64,000 nt of DNA from NCBI RefSeq assembly GCF_003202435.1, contig NZ_QJHK01000019.1, positions 24,243 to 88,242 on the forward strand. The letters are read 5' to 3'. This DNA is from Flavobacterium cheongpyeongense (GTDB taxonomy: Bacteria; Bacteroidota; Bacteroidia; Flavobacteriales; Flavobacteriaceae). The notes beneath the pieces are model-generated. The model had not been told where the DNA came from, did no database searches, and saw nothing but the letters and a program-made list of their open reading frames with translations. Positions 50,643 to 60,526 of the stretch are shown here, one piece after another. The position numbers were made by a program, and so were the translations under genes. Position 1 is the first letter of the stretch. Each line of letters starts with the position of its first letter.

Positions 50643-52031
50643 TTATTGTTTTCTTGCAATTTGAGCCATTAATTCTGCTTCGGCTACTAATTTTCCGTTT
50701 GCGTAAGCATTTGCCTGCATATGACAAATTCCTCTTCTTATAGGAGAAATCAAATCACATTTAAAAATCAAAGTATCCCCAGGTAAAACTTTATGTTTGA
50801 ATTTAACGTTATCTATTTTCATAAAATAAGTTAAATAATTTTCTGGATCCGGAACAGTACTTAAAACCAAAATCCCACCCGTTTGTGCCATTGCTTCTAC
50901 AATTAATACACCCGGCATTACAGGAGCATCAGGAAAATGACCTACGAAGAAATTTTCATTCATTGTAACATTTTTTAATCCAACCACATGGCTTGCTGAC
51001 ATTTCAATAATCCTGTCTATCAACAAAAAAGGAGGTCTGTGAGGCAACACGGCCATGATTTTATGAATATCCATCAAAGGCTCCTGGTTCAAATCGTAAA
51101 CAGGAATATGATTTCTTTGCTCTATTTTTATAATTTTTGCTAATTTTTTGGCAAATTGTGTATTCACATAATGACCTGGTTTATTAGCAATGATTTTTCC
51201 CTGAATCCTAACTCCAATTAAAGATAAATCCCCTATAACATCCAGAAGTTTATGTCTGGCTGCCTCGTTTGGATAATGCAAGGTTAAATTATCAAGAACT
51301 CCATTTGGTTTAACCGAAATTTCTTCTTTTCCAAAAGCTTTCTTTAAGCTTTCCATTGTAGAGTCTGAAATTTCTTTATCTACATAAACAATCGCATTAT
51401 TTAAATCACCGCCTTTTATTAAACCATGCTCTAATAAAGACTCTAACTCATGTAAAAAACTAAAGGTTCTGGAGTCTGAAATTTCTTCTTTAAAATCAGT
51501 AATGCTTTTTAAAGTAGCATTTTGTGTCCCTAAAACTTTTGTGCCAAAATCAACCATTGTGGTAACCTGATAATCATCACTTGGCATAACCAAAATCTCA
51601 CTTCCCGTAGTTTCATCAGTAAATGAAATTACTTCTTTTACAACGTAAATATTACGCTTTGCATCTTGTTCTTCGATTCCGGCATTTTCTATTGCTTCTA
51701 CAAAATATTTCGAAGAACCATCCATAATTGGAAGTTCAGAAGCATTTAATTCTATAATAATGTTATCCAGATCACAACCAACTAATGCAGCTAAAACGTG
51801 TTCTGGAGTCTGGATTTTTACACCTAATTTTTCTAAATTAGTTCCTCTTTGTGTGTTAACTACATAATTGGCATCAGCCTCAATTACAGGCTGACCTTGC
51901 AAATCAACTCTAACAAAAGTGAAACCATTATTAATAGGAGCAGGTTTAAAAGTCATTGTAACTTCTTTTCCAGTATGTAATCCAACTCCTGTTAGTGAAA
52001 TTTCATTCTTGATGGTCTTCTGTTTAACCAT
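50643..52031 (-). CDS. lpxC-fabZ: Bifunctional UDP-3-O-acyl-GlcNAc deacetylase / 3-hydroxyacyl-ACP dehydratase
   Basis: I take the ATG at 52031 (MVKQKTIKNEISLTGVGLHTG), matching the usual LpxC start; an ATG three codons earlier is also possible. The protein of 462 residues joins LpxC (1-310) and FabZ (about 320-462). LpxC zinc ligands are in TPEHVLAAL and LTLHYPNEAARHKLLDVIGDL. FabZ has PHRPPFLLIDRI and GHFPDAPVMPGVLIVEAMAQ. It links lipid A synthesis to fatty acid supply. The fusion is characteristic of Bacteroidota. The start overlaps the lpxD stop by eight bases. Confidence 0.95.
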   Translation of the reverse strand: MVKQKTIKNEISLTGVGLHTGKEVTMTFKPAPINNGFTFVRVDLQGQPVIEADANYVVNTQRGTNLEKLGVKIQTPEHVLAALVGCDLDNIIIELNASELPIMDGSSKYFVEAIENAGIEEQDAKRNIYVVKEVISFTDETTGSEILVMPSDDYQVTTMVDFGTKVLGTQNATLKSITDFKEEISDSRTFSFLHELESLLEHGLIKGGDLNNAIVYVDKEISDSTMESLKKAFGKEEISVKPNGVLDNLTLHYPNEAARHKLLDVIGDLSLIGVRIQGKIIANKPGHYVNTQFAKKLAKIIKIEQRNHIPVYDLNQEPLMDIHKIMAVLPHRPPFLLIDRIIEMSASHVVGLKNVTMNENFFVGHFPDAPVMPGVLIVEAMAQTGGILVLSTVPDPENYLTYFMKIDNVKFKHKVLPGDTLIFKCDLISPIRRGICHMQANAYANGKLVAEAELMAQIARKQ

Positions 52032-53067
52032 TATTTCCATTTTTTGGGTTTATTATTTGTTTTTTTAATTCTTCTAATTCAGCAACAATCTTAGGTAAGT
52101 TTTTAAAATGGACATAGGACTTGCTAAAATCGCTATAGCCAAACGTAGGGCTTCCCTGTAAGGTTTCATCATCTTTAATGTTTCTTGCAACCCCCGATTG
52201 GGCCTGTAGCTTAACATTATTACCAATTGTTAAATGGCCTGCGATACCAACCTGCCCGCCAATCATACAGTTTTCTCCAATTTTGGTAGAACCTGCAACG
52301 CCTGTTTGAGCAGCAATTACCGTATTTTTTCCAATTTCTACATTATGAGCGATCTGAATCTGATTGTCTAATTTTACTCCCCTTCTAATGATAGTAGACC
52401 CCAAAGTAGCCCTGTCGATGGTTGTATTAGCACCAATATCTACATTATCTTCTATAATAACATTCCCTATTTGTGGTACTTTATTATACTCCCCATCTTC
52501 ATTTGGGGCAAAACCAAAACCATCAGCACCAATAATGGTTCCAGAATGTATGGTACAGTTATTACCAATTATTGTTTCTGAATAAATTTTAGCGCCTGCA
52601 AAAATATGTACATTATCTCCTATAACAACATTATCACCTATAAAACTGTTTGGATATATTTTTACGTTATCCCCTAAAACCACATTTTGCCCGATATAAC
52701 TAAAACTTCCCAAATATAAATTTTCACCATATTTAGTTCCTTCAGATATAAAAGTCTGTGGTTCTATTCCGCTTTTATTTAATTTTACCTGATTGTAAAA
52801 CTGTAAAAGTTTAGAAAAAGACACATAGGCGTCTTCAACTTTTATCAACGTAGTAGTAACTTCAGATTCCGGTACAAAAGAATTATTAACAATTGTTACA
52901 GAAGCTTTTGTGCTATAAATGTAGTTTATATATTTCGGGTTCGCCAGAAAAGTAAGTGATCCCTCTTCTCCTTCTTCAATTTTAGATAGTCGAAAAACTT
53001 CGGCATTGGGATTCCCAACAACTTTTCCTTCTAAAATTCCTGCTATTTGTTCTGCTGTAAATTTCAT
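52024..53067 (-). CDS. lpxD: UDP-3-O-acylglucosamine N-acyltransferase
   Basis: A 347-residue enzyme: the uridine-binding N-terminal domain (1-100; MKFTAEQIAGILEGKVVGNP), then left-handed beta-helix repeats. The catalytic His is in VKLDNQIQIAHNVEIGKNTVIA, and IGADGFGFAPNEDGEYNKVPQIG is the standard LpxD loop. It attaches the second hydroxyacyl chain to UDP-glucosamine. Its stop overlaps the start of lpxC-fabZ, so the two are translationally coupled. A more distant homologue lies at 48057. Confidence 0.95.
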   Translation of the reverse strand: MKFTAEQIAGILEGKVVGNPNAEVFRLSKIEEGEEGSLTFLANPKYINYIYSTKASVTIVNNSFVPESEVTTTLIKVEDAYVSFSKLLQFYNQVKLNKSGIEPQTFISEGTKYGENLYLGSFSYIGQNVVLGDNVKIYPNSFIGDNVVIGDNVHIFAGAKIYSETIIGNNCTIHSGTIIGADGFGFAPNEDGEYNKVPQIGNVIIEDNVDIGANTTIDRATLGSTIIRRGVKLDNQIQIAHNVEIGKNTVIAAQTGVAGSTKIGENCMIGGQVGIAGHLTIGNNVKLQAQSGVARNIKDDETLQGSPTFGYSDFSKSYVHFKNLPKIVAELEELKKQIINPKNGNNG

Positions 53068-53197
53068 CTTATTGGATTCTATTTTTTATACGAATAAGAT
53101 GGAAATCCATACATAACGCTCTGCTTATCTTCAAAAAAAATGTACTAGTTTGTTTCATTCCGACAAAAATATAAAAAATAGGTTTTAAATGTTAATT

Positions 53198-54427
53198 TTA
53201 GATTAGTTGTTTTGGAAAACAGATATAATATTTTGTCACCAATTTAGATAACGATTTCAAATTGAGCTGGTCAGATGCTTCAACAACATCTTCAATTGTT
53301 TTATCTTTTTTCAAAATTCGTATTGGTTCTGCTTCTTTACTGTAAGCCTGATTCTTAATTTTTCCTCTAAAAATAAAATACCCTGCATCTATAGCTGATA
53401 TATGATACTGTTTGGCAAATTCTTCTTTTAAGGATTGGGATTCTTCCATGGGAATTTTTTCCGCACTTAATTTAATTTTCAACAAATCCCTGTTAATAAT
53501 CATTTTGCTAAGTGTAGAAAGAATAAAATCGTGTTGCTTTTGCCAGGCTTTCAGCGCACTGATAATATCAAAATCATCCAATTGAGAAAATAAATCTAAT
53601 TTTTCTGAATCAAAATCTTCTAGCGAAATTTTGTTTTGCAAGAAATAACCAAGGGCCTCACTACAAGGCAATGACACACCTTTCAGAGTCAATTCTTTAG
53701 CTCTTTTTAAAACTTTCATTAAAATTAATTCGGCAACAAGGCTTGTTTTATGCAAATAGGCCTGCCAGTACATCAATCTTCTTGATAATAGAAATTTTTC
53801 TACAGAATAAATCCCCTTTTCTTCGATTACTAAAACATCATTCACAACATTCATCATCTGGATGAGGCGTTCAGAATTAACATTTCCCTCTGCAACGCCT
53901 GTGTAAAAACTGTCACGTTTCAGATAATCCATCCGGTCCATATCTAATTGACTTGAAATCAATTGCAGCATAAACTTCCTGTGATATTCTCCTCTAAAAA
54001 CCTGAATAGCCAAACTTAATTTCCCATTAAATTCTTTATTGAGCTGATTCATAAACAAAAGTGAAATTGCTTCATGATTAACATCCTCTACAATACTTTT
54101 TTCCATGGCATGAGAAAATGGGCCGTGACCAATATCATGCAATAAAATAGCTATTAATAAAGCACATTCTTCATCATTTGAAATAACAACTCCTTTAAAA
54201 CGAAGTGTTTCAACTGCTTTTTGCATTAAATGCATACAACCCAAGGCATGATGAAGGCGGGTATGATTTGCTCCGGGGTAAACCAAATACGATAACCCCA
54301 TTTGTGAAATACGGCGTAAACGCTGAAAATACGGATGCTGGATTAAATCATAAATAAGCTCATTCGGAATAGAAATAAAGCCATAAATGGGGTCATTGAA
54401 TATTTTTAACTTATTAATATGATTCAC
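53198..54427 (-). CDS. HD-domain phosphohydrolase
   Basis: A 409-residue cytosolic protein. The HD core is at about residues 55-120: FQRLRRISQMGLSYLVYPGANHTRLHHALGCMHLM, then LLIAILLHDIGHGPFSHAME with the His-Asp metal ligands. This layout resembles SAMHD1-type and dGTPase-type enzymes, which hydrolyse nucleotides. The substrate is not known. It lies upstream of lpxD in the same direction after a 130-base gap, a conserved order in flavobacteria. Confidence 0.85.
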   Translation of the reverse strand: MNHINKLKIFNDPIYGFISIPNELIYDLIQHPYFQRLRRISQMGLSYLVYPGANHTRLHHALGCMHLMQKAVETLRFKGVVISNDEECALLIAILLHDIGHGPFSHAMEKSIVEDVNHEAISLLFMNQLNKEFNGKLSLAIQVFRGEYHRKFMLQLISSQLDMDRMDYLKRDSFYTGVAEGNVNSERLIQMMNVVNDVLVIEEKGIYSVEKFLLSRRLMYWQAYLHKTSLVAELILMKVLKRAKELTLKGVSLPCSEALGYFLQNKISLEDFDSEKLDLFSQLDDFDIISALKAWQKQHDFILSTLSKMIINRDLLKIKLSAEKIPMEESQSLKEEFAKQYHISAIDAGYFIFRGKIKNQAYSKEAEPIRILKKDKTIEDVVEASDQLNLKSLSKLVTKYYICFPKQLI

Positions 54428-54646
54428 TATCAGGGTATTTTTTAAGTCAACAAATATAAGTAATTAACTATAAAGTGTTTTCTGTTTTTATCTTAAAAAA
54501 CAAAAAGAAATTCAGTCATCAGGAATCCCAAAAAACACTAATTACAAACACTTTCAACCAAATCATAACCCCATCATCAAATTCATAAAACTTCCTTTTT
54601 GTAAGATGTTAATAACTAAAGATTAGTTTTTGCGTTGTTCTGAACC

Positions 54647-54673
54647 TTGCCGTTTTCAAAATTAATATATTTG
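54647..54673 (+). promoter_or_regulatory. Promoter of the GMP reductase gene
   Basis: TTG at 54647-54649 and TATATTTG at 54666-54673 are separated by 16 bases, slightly short of the common 17-23. The -7 element lies 23 bases before the ATG at 54697. Confidence 0.6.
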
Positions 54674-54696
54674 AAAGTAACAAAAATTTCGAAATT

Positions 54697-55737
54697 ATGA
54701 GAATAGAAACCGATCTTAAATTAGGCTTTAAAGATGTAATGATCAGACCAAAAAGATCGACTTTAAAAAGCAGGTCAGAAGTATCTTTAGAAAGAAATTT
54801 TAATTTTTTGCACAGTACAGCATCATGGACAGGAATTCCAATTATGGCTGCTAATATGGATACAGTAGGTACTTTTGATATAGCTGTTGTTTTAGCCAAA
54901 GAAAGACTTTTTACTGCTATCCATAAACATTATTCGGTTCAGGAATGGGATGATTTTCTACAAAACGTAACCCCAGATTTTTATAATTATATTGCTATCA
55001 GCACCGGAACCGGAAAGGAAGATGCGGCAAAAATTGCTCAAATCATTAAATCAAATCCATTATTAAAATTTATCTGTATTGATGTAGCCAATGGATATTC
55101 TGAACATTTTGTTCGGTTTTTAAAACAAACACGCAAACAATATCCTGAGAAAGTTATTATCGCCGGAAACGTAGTAACAGGCGAAATGACAGAAGAATTA
55201 TTATTGGCAGGAGCAGATATTGTTAAAGTTGGCATTGGCCCCGGGTCTGTCTGTACCACACGTATAAAAACCGGTGTAGGCTATCCGCAGCTTTCGGCTA
55301 TTATTGAATGCGCAGATGCCGCCCATGGGTTAGGCGGACATATTATAAGTGACGGGGGCTGTACAACTCCGGGTGATGTTGCAAAAGCTTTTGGTGCAGG
55401 CTCAGATTTTGTGATGCTTGGCGGAATGCTGGCCGGACATACCGAAAGCGGTGGTGAATTGATTGAAGTAAATGGCGAAAAATTCAAACAATTTTATGGA
55501 ATGAGTTCTGCAACTGCAATGGATAAACATTCAGGTGGAGTTGCAGAGTACAGGGCAAGTGAAGGCAAAACAGTTCAGGTTGCGTTTAAGGGAAACGTTA
55601 TTAACACCATCCTGGATATTTTAGGCGGTTTGCGCAGCACCTGTACTTATGTTGGAGCTTCAAGACTAAAAGAATTGACTAAACGAACAACATTTATAAG
55701 AGTCAGCGAACAGGAAAATCAAATTTTTTCTAAGTAA
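54697..55737 (+). CDS. guaC: GMP reductase
   Basis: A 346-residue (beta/alpha)8 barrel of the IMPDH/GMPR family. The catalytic Cys is in GIGPGSVCTTRIKTGVGYPQ; GLGGHIISDGGCTTPGDVAKAFGAG binds the phosphate and NADPH. There is no CBS pair, and the length fits GMPR rather than IMPDH. It deaminates GMP to IMP with NADPH, saving purines. It stands alone on the plus strand, divergent from the HD gene, with a GNAT gene following. Confidence 0.92.
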   Translation: MRIETDLKLGFKDVMIRPKRSTLKSRSEVSLERNFNFLHSTASWTGIPIMAANMDTVGTFDIAVVLAKERLFTAIHKHYSVQEWDDFLQNVTPDFYNYIAISTGTGKEDAAKIAQIIKSNPLLKFICIDVANGYSEHFVRFLKQTRKQYPEKVIIAGNVVTGEMTEELLLAGADIVKVGIGPGSVCTTRIKTGVGYPQLSAIIECADAAHGLGGHIISDGGCTTPGDVAKAFGAGSDFVMLGGMLAGHTESGGELIEVNGEKFKQFYGMSSATAMDKHSGGVAEYRASEGKTVQVAFKGNVINTILDILGGLRSTCTYVGASRLKELTKRTTFIRVSEQENQIFSK

Positions 55738-55773
55738 GATTTAAAAATTTTAAAGCATTCCTTTTAATTCAAT

Positions 55774-56271
55774 ATGATTAGAATTTCAGAAGCAACAGTC
55801 AAAGACATCAAAAATATTCAGGATATAACAAATATAACATGGCCAATAACGTATGGCCAAATTTTATCAAAAGAACAATTAAGGTATATGCTCGATTTAT
55901 TTTATTCTAATGAAGAATTAATAAATCAATTTGAGAAAAAAGAACAATTATTTTATATGATTTCAGAAGATGAAGTAATTTTGGGTTTCATTGGAATTGA
56001 ACATAATTACAAAGATGAAGCTGTAACTAAAATTCATAAAATATATCTTTTGCCCGAAACTCAAGGAAAAGGTATTGGCAAAAAAGTAATTGAAAAGATT
56101 GAAAAATTGGCTTTAGAAAATCATTCAACTGCCCTTTCCTTAAATGTAAACCGATTCAATTCGGCATTGAATTTTTATAAAAAAACCGGTTTTGAAATTA
56201 TTAATGAAGTTAATATTGATATTGGTAAAGGATATTTGATGGAAGATTATGTGATGACGAAAAAATTGTAA
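55774..56271 (+). CDS. GNAT-family N-acetyltransferase
   Basis: A 165-residue GNAT fold. The acetyl-CoA pyrophosphate-binding motif QGKGIGKKVIEKIE is at about 95-108, with the preceding LPETQGKG. N-terminal VKDIKNIQDITNITWPITYGQI and the final YKKTGFEIINE are typical. It acetylates an amine; the substrate is not known. It starts 36 bases after the guaC stop. Its stop codon abuts that of the pentapeptide gene on the other strand, with a short inverted repeat across both. Confidence 0.85.
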   Translation: MIRISEATVKDIKNIQDITNITWPITYGQILSKEQLRYMLDLFYSNEELINQFEKKEQLFYMISEDEVILGFIGIEHNYKDEAVTKIHKIYLLPETQGKGIGKKVIEKIEKLALENHSTALSLNVNRFNSALNFYKKTGFEIINEVNIDIGKGYLMEDYVMTKKL

Positions 56272-56844
56272 TTAGTTTACAATTAAGTCATGCTTAAATA
56301 ATAAACCTTTTACCTCTTGTAAAGAAAAAACCGCTTTTTTAAGTTTAGTTTTAGATGGATCGATAGTATAATTATAACTGGTCTTAAAATCTGCCTTGTT
56401 CGCAATTGCTTTATTAAACTCGGACCGATACAAATCACAATTAGCAAAAAGAACACTCGTAAGATCTGTAGCCATAAAATCTACGGCAACCAAACTGCAG
56501 TTTGTAAAAGTTGTTCCTTTTATTTTTAAAGTGTAAAATTTCGAAAAATCCAAAACACAATCATTAAAATGAATTTCGAAAATGAGTTTGTCACACATGG
56601 CAAAATTGACATCTTTGATTTCACATCGATTAAAAAATGTGGTCCTAAAAGCCACATAATTGATTTTTGCCTCATTAAAAATACAATCATTAAAGATGCA
56701 GTCAATAAAAGTAACAGCTAAAAAAGTACAGGCAGAAAAATTACAATGATTAAAAACACAACATTCAAATTCCTTAAAATTAGCCCCATCCCTATCGTAA
56801 ATGATATTATGATATTCTTTATCTAGAAAATATTCACTCTTCAT
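56272..56844 (-). CDS. Pentapeptide-repeat protein
   Basis: A 190-residue right-handed beta-helix protein. From about residue 22 to 145, A(N/D)LxF-type repeats appear: CCVFNHCNFSACTFLAVTFI, DCIFNDCIFNEAKI, NFAMCDKLIFEIHF, and LTSVLFANCDLYRSEF. Some members bind DNA gyrase as DNA mimics (quinolone resistance), but no such role can be claimed. The C-terminal segment has a hydrophilic tail. It is convergent with the GNAT gene, with no spacer. Confidence 0.8.
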   Translation of the reverse strand: MKSEYFLDKEYHNIIYDRDGANFKEFECCVFNHCNFSACTFLAVTFIDCIFNDCIFNEAKINYVAFRTTFFNRCEIKDVNFAMCDKLIFEIHFNDCVLDFSKFYTLKIKGTTFTNCSLVAVDFMATDLTSVLFANCDLYRSEFNKAIANKADFKTSYNYTIDPSKTKLKKAVFSLQEVKGLLFKHDLIVN

Positions 56845-56921
56845 TAAGGAAACTATTATTATTTCGTTTAAAATAAAAACGCAAGAATCAAATGCATGAT
56901 AATTGCGTTTAGATTATTTTA

Positions 56922-58241
56922 TTAATTATTCTGATGCACTCTTCTTAAAAGAAAAATAGCAATCACAAAAAACAAGGCTAAAAACACAATTGCCAAACGA
57001 GGGCTTCCGGTAACCTGATCGATTATTCCGTAAAGACACATTCCTATTACGATTCCTATTTTTTCGGCAACATCATAAAAACTGAAAAAAGATGCCGTAT
57101 CTTCTGTCTCAGGTAATAATTTTGAATACGTTGAACGTGACAACGCCTGAATTCCTCCCATAACAAACCCAACTACAGTAGCCATTACATAAAAATGTAT
57201 GGGTAAAGTAATAAAAAATGCCAATGCACAAAAGACCGCCCAAATACTATTAATTACGATTAGAGTTGGAATATTTCCAAATTTTTCAGAAGCTCTAGAG
57301 GTTAAAAAAGCGCCAACAACGGCAACTAATTGAATAATTAAAATACATTTAATTAAGCCAATAGTACTTTCTTCTTCAGATGCCCATTGAATTTCCTGCG
57401 CTCCAAAATAAGTCGCTACGAGCATTACGGTTTGTACCGCCATACTTGAAACAAAAAATCCTCCTAAATATCTTTTTAAAGGAATATTGTCTTTCAATAT
57501 AGCCCAGACTTTCTTTAACTCTTTAAAACCATTAAAAACAACAGATTTAGTTAGTTTTTCTCCGTCTTCTTTGTTTCCCTTCGGTAAATAATAATAGGTA
57601 TACTGGCTAAATAAAATCCACCATACTCCAACCATTACAAAAGAATACCGCATCGCTATTTCACTAGCCGATTGCGTTGCAATTCCTTTAATATTGAACC
57701 AGTCAGGTTTCATAATCATCATCAAATTGACAACCAGTAAAACAACACTTCCAATATATCCTAAAGAATATCCTTTGGCACTAATTTTATCCTGTTGTTC
57801 AGGGAATGCGATATCAGGCAAATACGAATTATAAAAAACTAAACTGCCCCAATATCCTATAAGTCCCAAGAAATAAAATAATAATCCGATGTAAATATTT
57901 TCAAGGTTAAACCAATACAATCCCATGCAGGATAAAGCTCCTAGATAACAGAAAAATTTCATGAATGTTTTTTTATTCCCAACATAATCTGCAATACCTG
58001 AAAGAAACGGCGAAAAAAAGGCAACGAATACAAAAGCAAATGCTGTAACAAAACTAATCAGGGCTGAATTTTTCAATTCCAATCCGAAAACTTCTATATA
58101 ATGACTTCGCTTCAAAAATAAAGCTCCATAAAAAATAGGAAATACAGCTGATGAAATTGTAAGCGTATAAACTGAATTTGCCCAATCATAAAAGGCCCAG
58201 GCATTCAATAATTTTTTACTCCCTTTTTGTAGGTTTGTCAT
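56922..58241 (-). CDS. MFS transporter, UMF1 (Atg22-like) family
   Basis: A 439-residue inner-membrane protein with 12 predicted helices. The beginning LLNAWAFYDWANSVYTLTISSAVFPIFYGALFL, the loop FFSPFLSGIADYVGNKKTFMKFFCYLG, and the late ALSRSTYSKLLPETEDTASFFSFYDVAEKIG are the UMF1 signatures. Transport of amino acids or other metabolites is possible, with no substrate shown. It lies upstream of the pentapeptide gene in the same direction (77-base gap). Confidence 0.87.
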   Translation of the reverse strand: MTNLQKGSKKLLNAWAFYDWANSVYTLTISSAVFPIFYGALFLKRSHYIEVFGLELKNSALISFVTAFAFVFVAFFSPFLSGIADYVGNKKTFMKFFCYLGALSCMGLYWFNLENIYIGLLFYFLGLIGYWGSLVFYNSYLPDIAFPEQQDKISAKGYSLGYIGSVVLLVVNLMMIMKPDWFNIKGIATQSASEIAMRYSFVMVGVWWILFSQYTYYYLPKGNKEDGEKLTKSVVFNGFKELKKVWAILKDNIPLKRYLGGFFVSSMAVQTVMLVATYFGAQEIQWASEEESTIGLIKCILIIQLVAVVGAFLTSRASEKFGNIPTLIVINSIWAVFCALAFFITLPIHFYVMATVVGFVMGGIQALSRSTYSKLLPETEDTASFFSFYDVAEKIGIVIGMCLYGIIDQVTGSPRLAIVFLALFFVIAIFLLRRVHQNN

Positions 58242-58327
58242 GGTTTTGGTTTTGAAGGCTAATTTATTTATTTTTTCTTATAATCGTCATGAATATTCAT
58301 TAATAAATAATCATGATTTGTTTTGTT

Positions 58328-58801
58328 TTATTGATGATGATAGGGTTCATTTCTTAAAATAGTAAAACCACGATATAATTGTTCAATAAAAAACAAACGC
58401 ACCATCTGATGTGAAAATGTCATGAGTGAAAGCGAGATTTTCCCTTGTGCTTTGGCATAAACCGTATCTGAAAAACCATATGGCCCGCCAATTACAAAAA
58501 CCAGTGTTTTGATTCCGGAATTCATCTTTTTCTGTAATTCTTCAGAAAAACCAACACTTGAAAAGTTTTTTCCATTTTCATCTAATAAAATCAACTGATC
58601 AGTTGGTGTTAATTTTGAAAGAATCAACTCGCCTTCTTTTTCTTTTTGCTGACTTTCCGATAAATTCTTTACGTTTTTAATATCCGGAATAATTTCCAGA
58701 TCAAATTTGATATAAAACGACAAGCGTTTGGTATAATCATCAATTAAAGTTTGTAATGATTTATTGTCTGTTTTGCCAATGGCAATAAGTTTAATGTTCA
58801 T
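58328..58801 (-). CDS. rlmH: 23S rRNA pseudouridine-1915 N3-methyltransferase
   Basis: A 157-residue SPOUT methyltransferase. FVIGGPYGFSDTVY is the SAM-binding trefoil-knot segment, and LMTFSHQMVRLFFIEQLYRGFTILRNEPYHHQ the conserved C-terminal knot. It methylates the modified uridine at position 1915 of 23S rRNA. Length is exact for the family. It is transcribed leftward with the MFS gene 86 bases downstream; the adenosine deaminase gene ends 121 bases upstream. Confidence 0.95.
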   Translation of the reverse strand: MNIKLIAIGKTDNKSLQTLIDDYTKRLSFYIKFDLEIIPDIKNVKNLSESQQKEKEGELILSKLTPTDQLILLDENGKNFSSVGFSEELQKKMNSGIKTLVFVIGGPYGFSDTVYAKAQGKISLSLMTFSHQMVRLFFIEQLYRGFTILRNEPYHHQ

Positions 58802-58922
58802 TAGTTAAAGTTTTTTTTTCATGAATTTCACTAATTATTACAAATCTTTGAAAATTTAAATCTGTTTAACTAACTGGTTAATTCAGGTTTTACAAATAGA
58901 AATACGACTTCTAATATCATAT

Positions 58923-60341
58923 TTAATTTTTAGAAAATTGATTTTCAAAAGTTTTAAATCTGGTATCCAAATCCTTCAATAATTGTTTTTTTACCGATTC
59001 ATCCTGAATAAAACTGTAATGAATACCGTTATATACATATTGTTTTATTTCTTTATACGAAACATCCTGATATCTTTTGGCCAATAAAACATATTGCTCT
59101 GTCATATTCGTTCTTAAGATTCCAGCATCATCTGTACTAATAACAATTGGCACATTAAACTCTTTATAAAGTGTAAATGGATGCCTGCCTTCTTTTACTT
59201 TCAAAATAAATTCGTTACTGGCTAAATTTATCTCTATCGGAATATTATTTTTTGTCATATAACGTAATAAATCGTACGAATTGGCTTCATAAGCAATATC
59301 TACTCCATGCCCTATCCTATTGGCACCAGCGATATAAATTGCAGAATTAATATGCCAGGTTAAATCTTCCGGCTGTACCAATCCCAATGTCAATTCGCCT
59401 GCATGAAGTGTATATTTTACATTCGGAAAACGAGAATGACAATATTTAAACATGACCATATGCAGCCAATAATCTTTCATTGAAGTTTCACCATCTTCAG
59501 GAGAAACAATGTTTACACCAGCAACCAGTTTACTTTCGTTAGCCGATATAAAAGCAATAACAAGGTTTTTAAATAAATCAACAGGTTCCATAAAACGCAG
59601 TACAAAATTTTGATAACGCATCGTAAATCGTTCGTCGTCAATTTTTAAGTCTTTATGCAGCTTCGTAATAAAATTGGTATTGAAATCTTCTGCATACTTT
59701 TTAGCTTCTTTTTGCTGAATCGAATTATATAAATCATCTAAAAGTTTCAAAACAGCCTTTTCATCCTTAGTACTGGCTGCGTCTCGTAATTTGGAATTAA
59801 AATTAACCAAATCATCCACTTTCATATCGCAGGGGATTGTAGATAATTGTGTTTCAATATAACTTACATTTTCAGAAAGGGCACGCTTTTTTAATTCTTT
59901 TAATCCATCCGCAAACGAAATTTCAATTAAAGGCAGAAACTTGTCGAAAGAATCAAAAAATAAATCATCAGAAGGTACTGCTACACCATTATAATCTTTT
60001 GCAGACCAGGTTTGCATGACTTGTTGTTTGTAAAATTCCAGTTTCCCATTGTTTTTAAGAGAAGAAAAAGTTTCCCAATTACCTTTTTCAGGTTTTGTTT
60101 TGGAGACTTTCATAGTTTCTAAATTCAGATAAAAATCTTCTGCAATAGCTCTTTTCAAAAGAGGTTCTGCATAAATAGATCCTGAAAAATGATGATGTAA
60201 ATCACCTCCTTTGGGCATTTGTTGAAAAAAAGCTGTTAAGGCAGCTTCGTTATTTCTGATTTTTTCTAAATAATTTTCTACCGATTGAGAAAAATTAAAT
60301 TGTGACATCAGTAAACAGAAAATTGTAATTATCCTTATCAT
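58923..60341 (-). CDS. Exported adenosine deaminase
   Basis: A 472-residue metalloenzyme with a signal peptide (MIRIITIFCLLMSQFNFSQS). The zinc motifs are HHH in KGGDLHHHFSGSIYAEP, HAGELTLG, GANRIGHGVDIA and the STDDAG motif of VVISTDDAGIL; all catalytic residues are present. It converts adenosine to inosine. The signal peptide and length, larger than the ~340-residue cytosolic enzyme, suggest a periplasmic or secreted ADGF-like type, for scavenging. It lies on its own, with a 329-base AT-rich region beyond it. Confidence 0.88.
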   Translation of the reverse strand: MIRIITIFCLLMSQFNFSQSVENYLEKIRNNEAALTAFFQQMPKGGDLHHHFSGSIYAEPLLKRAIAEDFYLNLETMKVSKTKPEKGNWETFSSLKNNGKLEFYKQQVMQTWSAKDYNGVAVPSDDLFFDSFDKFLPLIEISFADGLKELKKRALSENVSYIETQLSTIPCDMKVDDLVNFNSKLRDAASTKDEKAVLKLLDDLYNSIQQKEAKKYAEDFNTNFITKLHKDLKIDDERFTMRYQNFVLRFMEPVDLFKNLVIAFISANESKLVAGVNIVSPEDGETSMKDYWLHMVMFKYCHSRFPNVKYTLHAGELTLGLVQPEDLTWHINSAIYIAGANRIGHGVDIAYEANSYDLLRYMTKNNIPIEINLASNEFILKVKEGRHPFTLYKEFNVPIVISTDDAGILRTNMTEQYVLLAKRYQDVSYKEIKQYVYNGIHYSFIQDESVKKQLLKDLDTRFKTFENQFSKN

Positions 60342-60526
60342 AGTCTAAGTTTAAATTACACGCAAATATAGCTAATTTTAAAATATCAGCGAGAATTAAT
60401 ATCAAATCAATGCATTAAAAAAATGATTGATAGTTGGTATCATTTTGACGTTTATTCTAAAATAAAAAAGGGATAAACAATATTTTGTCATGATAATGAT
60501 TTATAGAATTATCAAAAAAATAAAAT

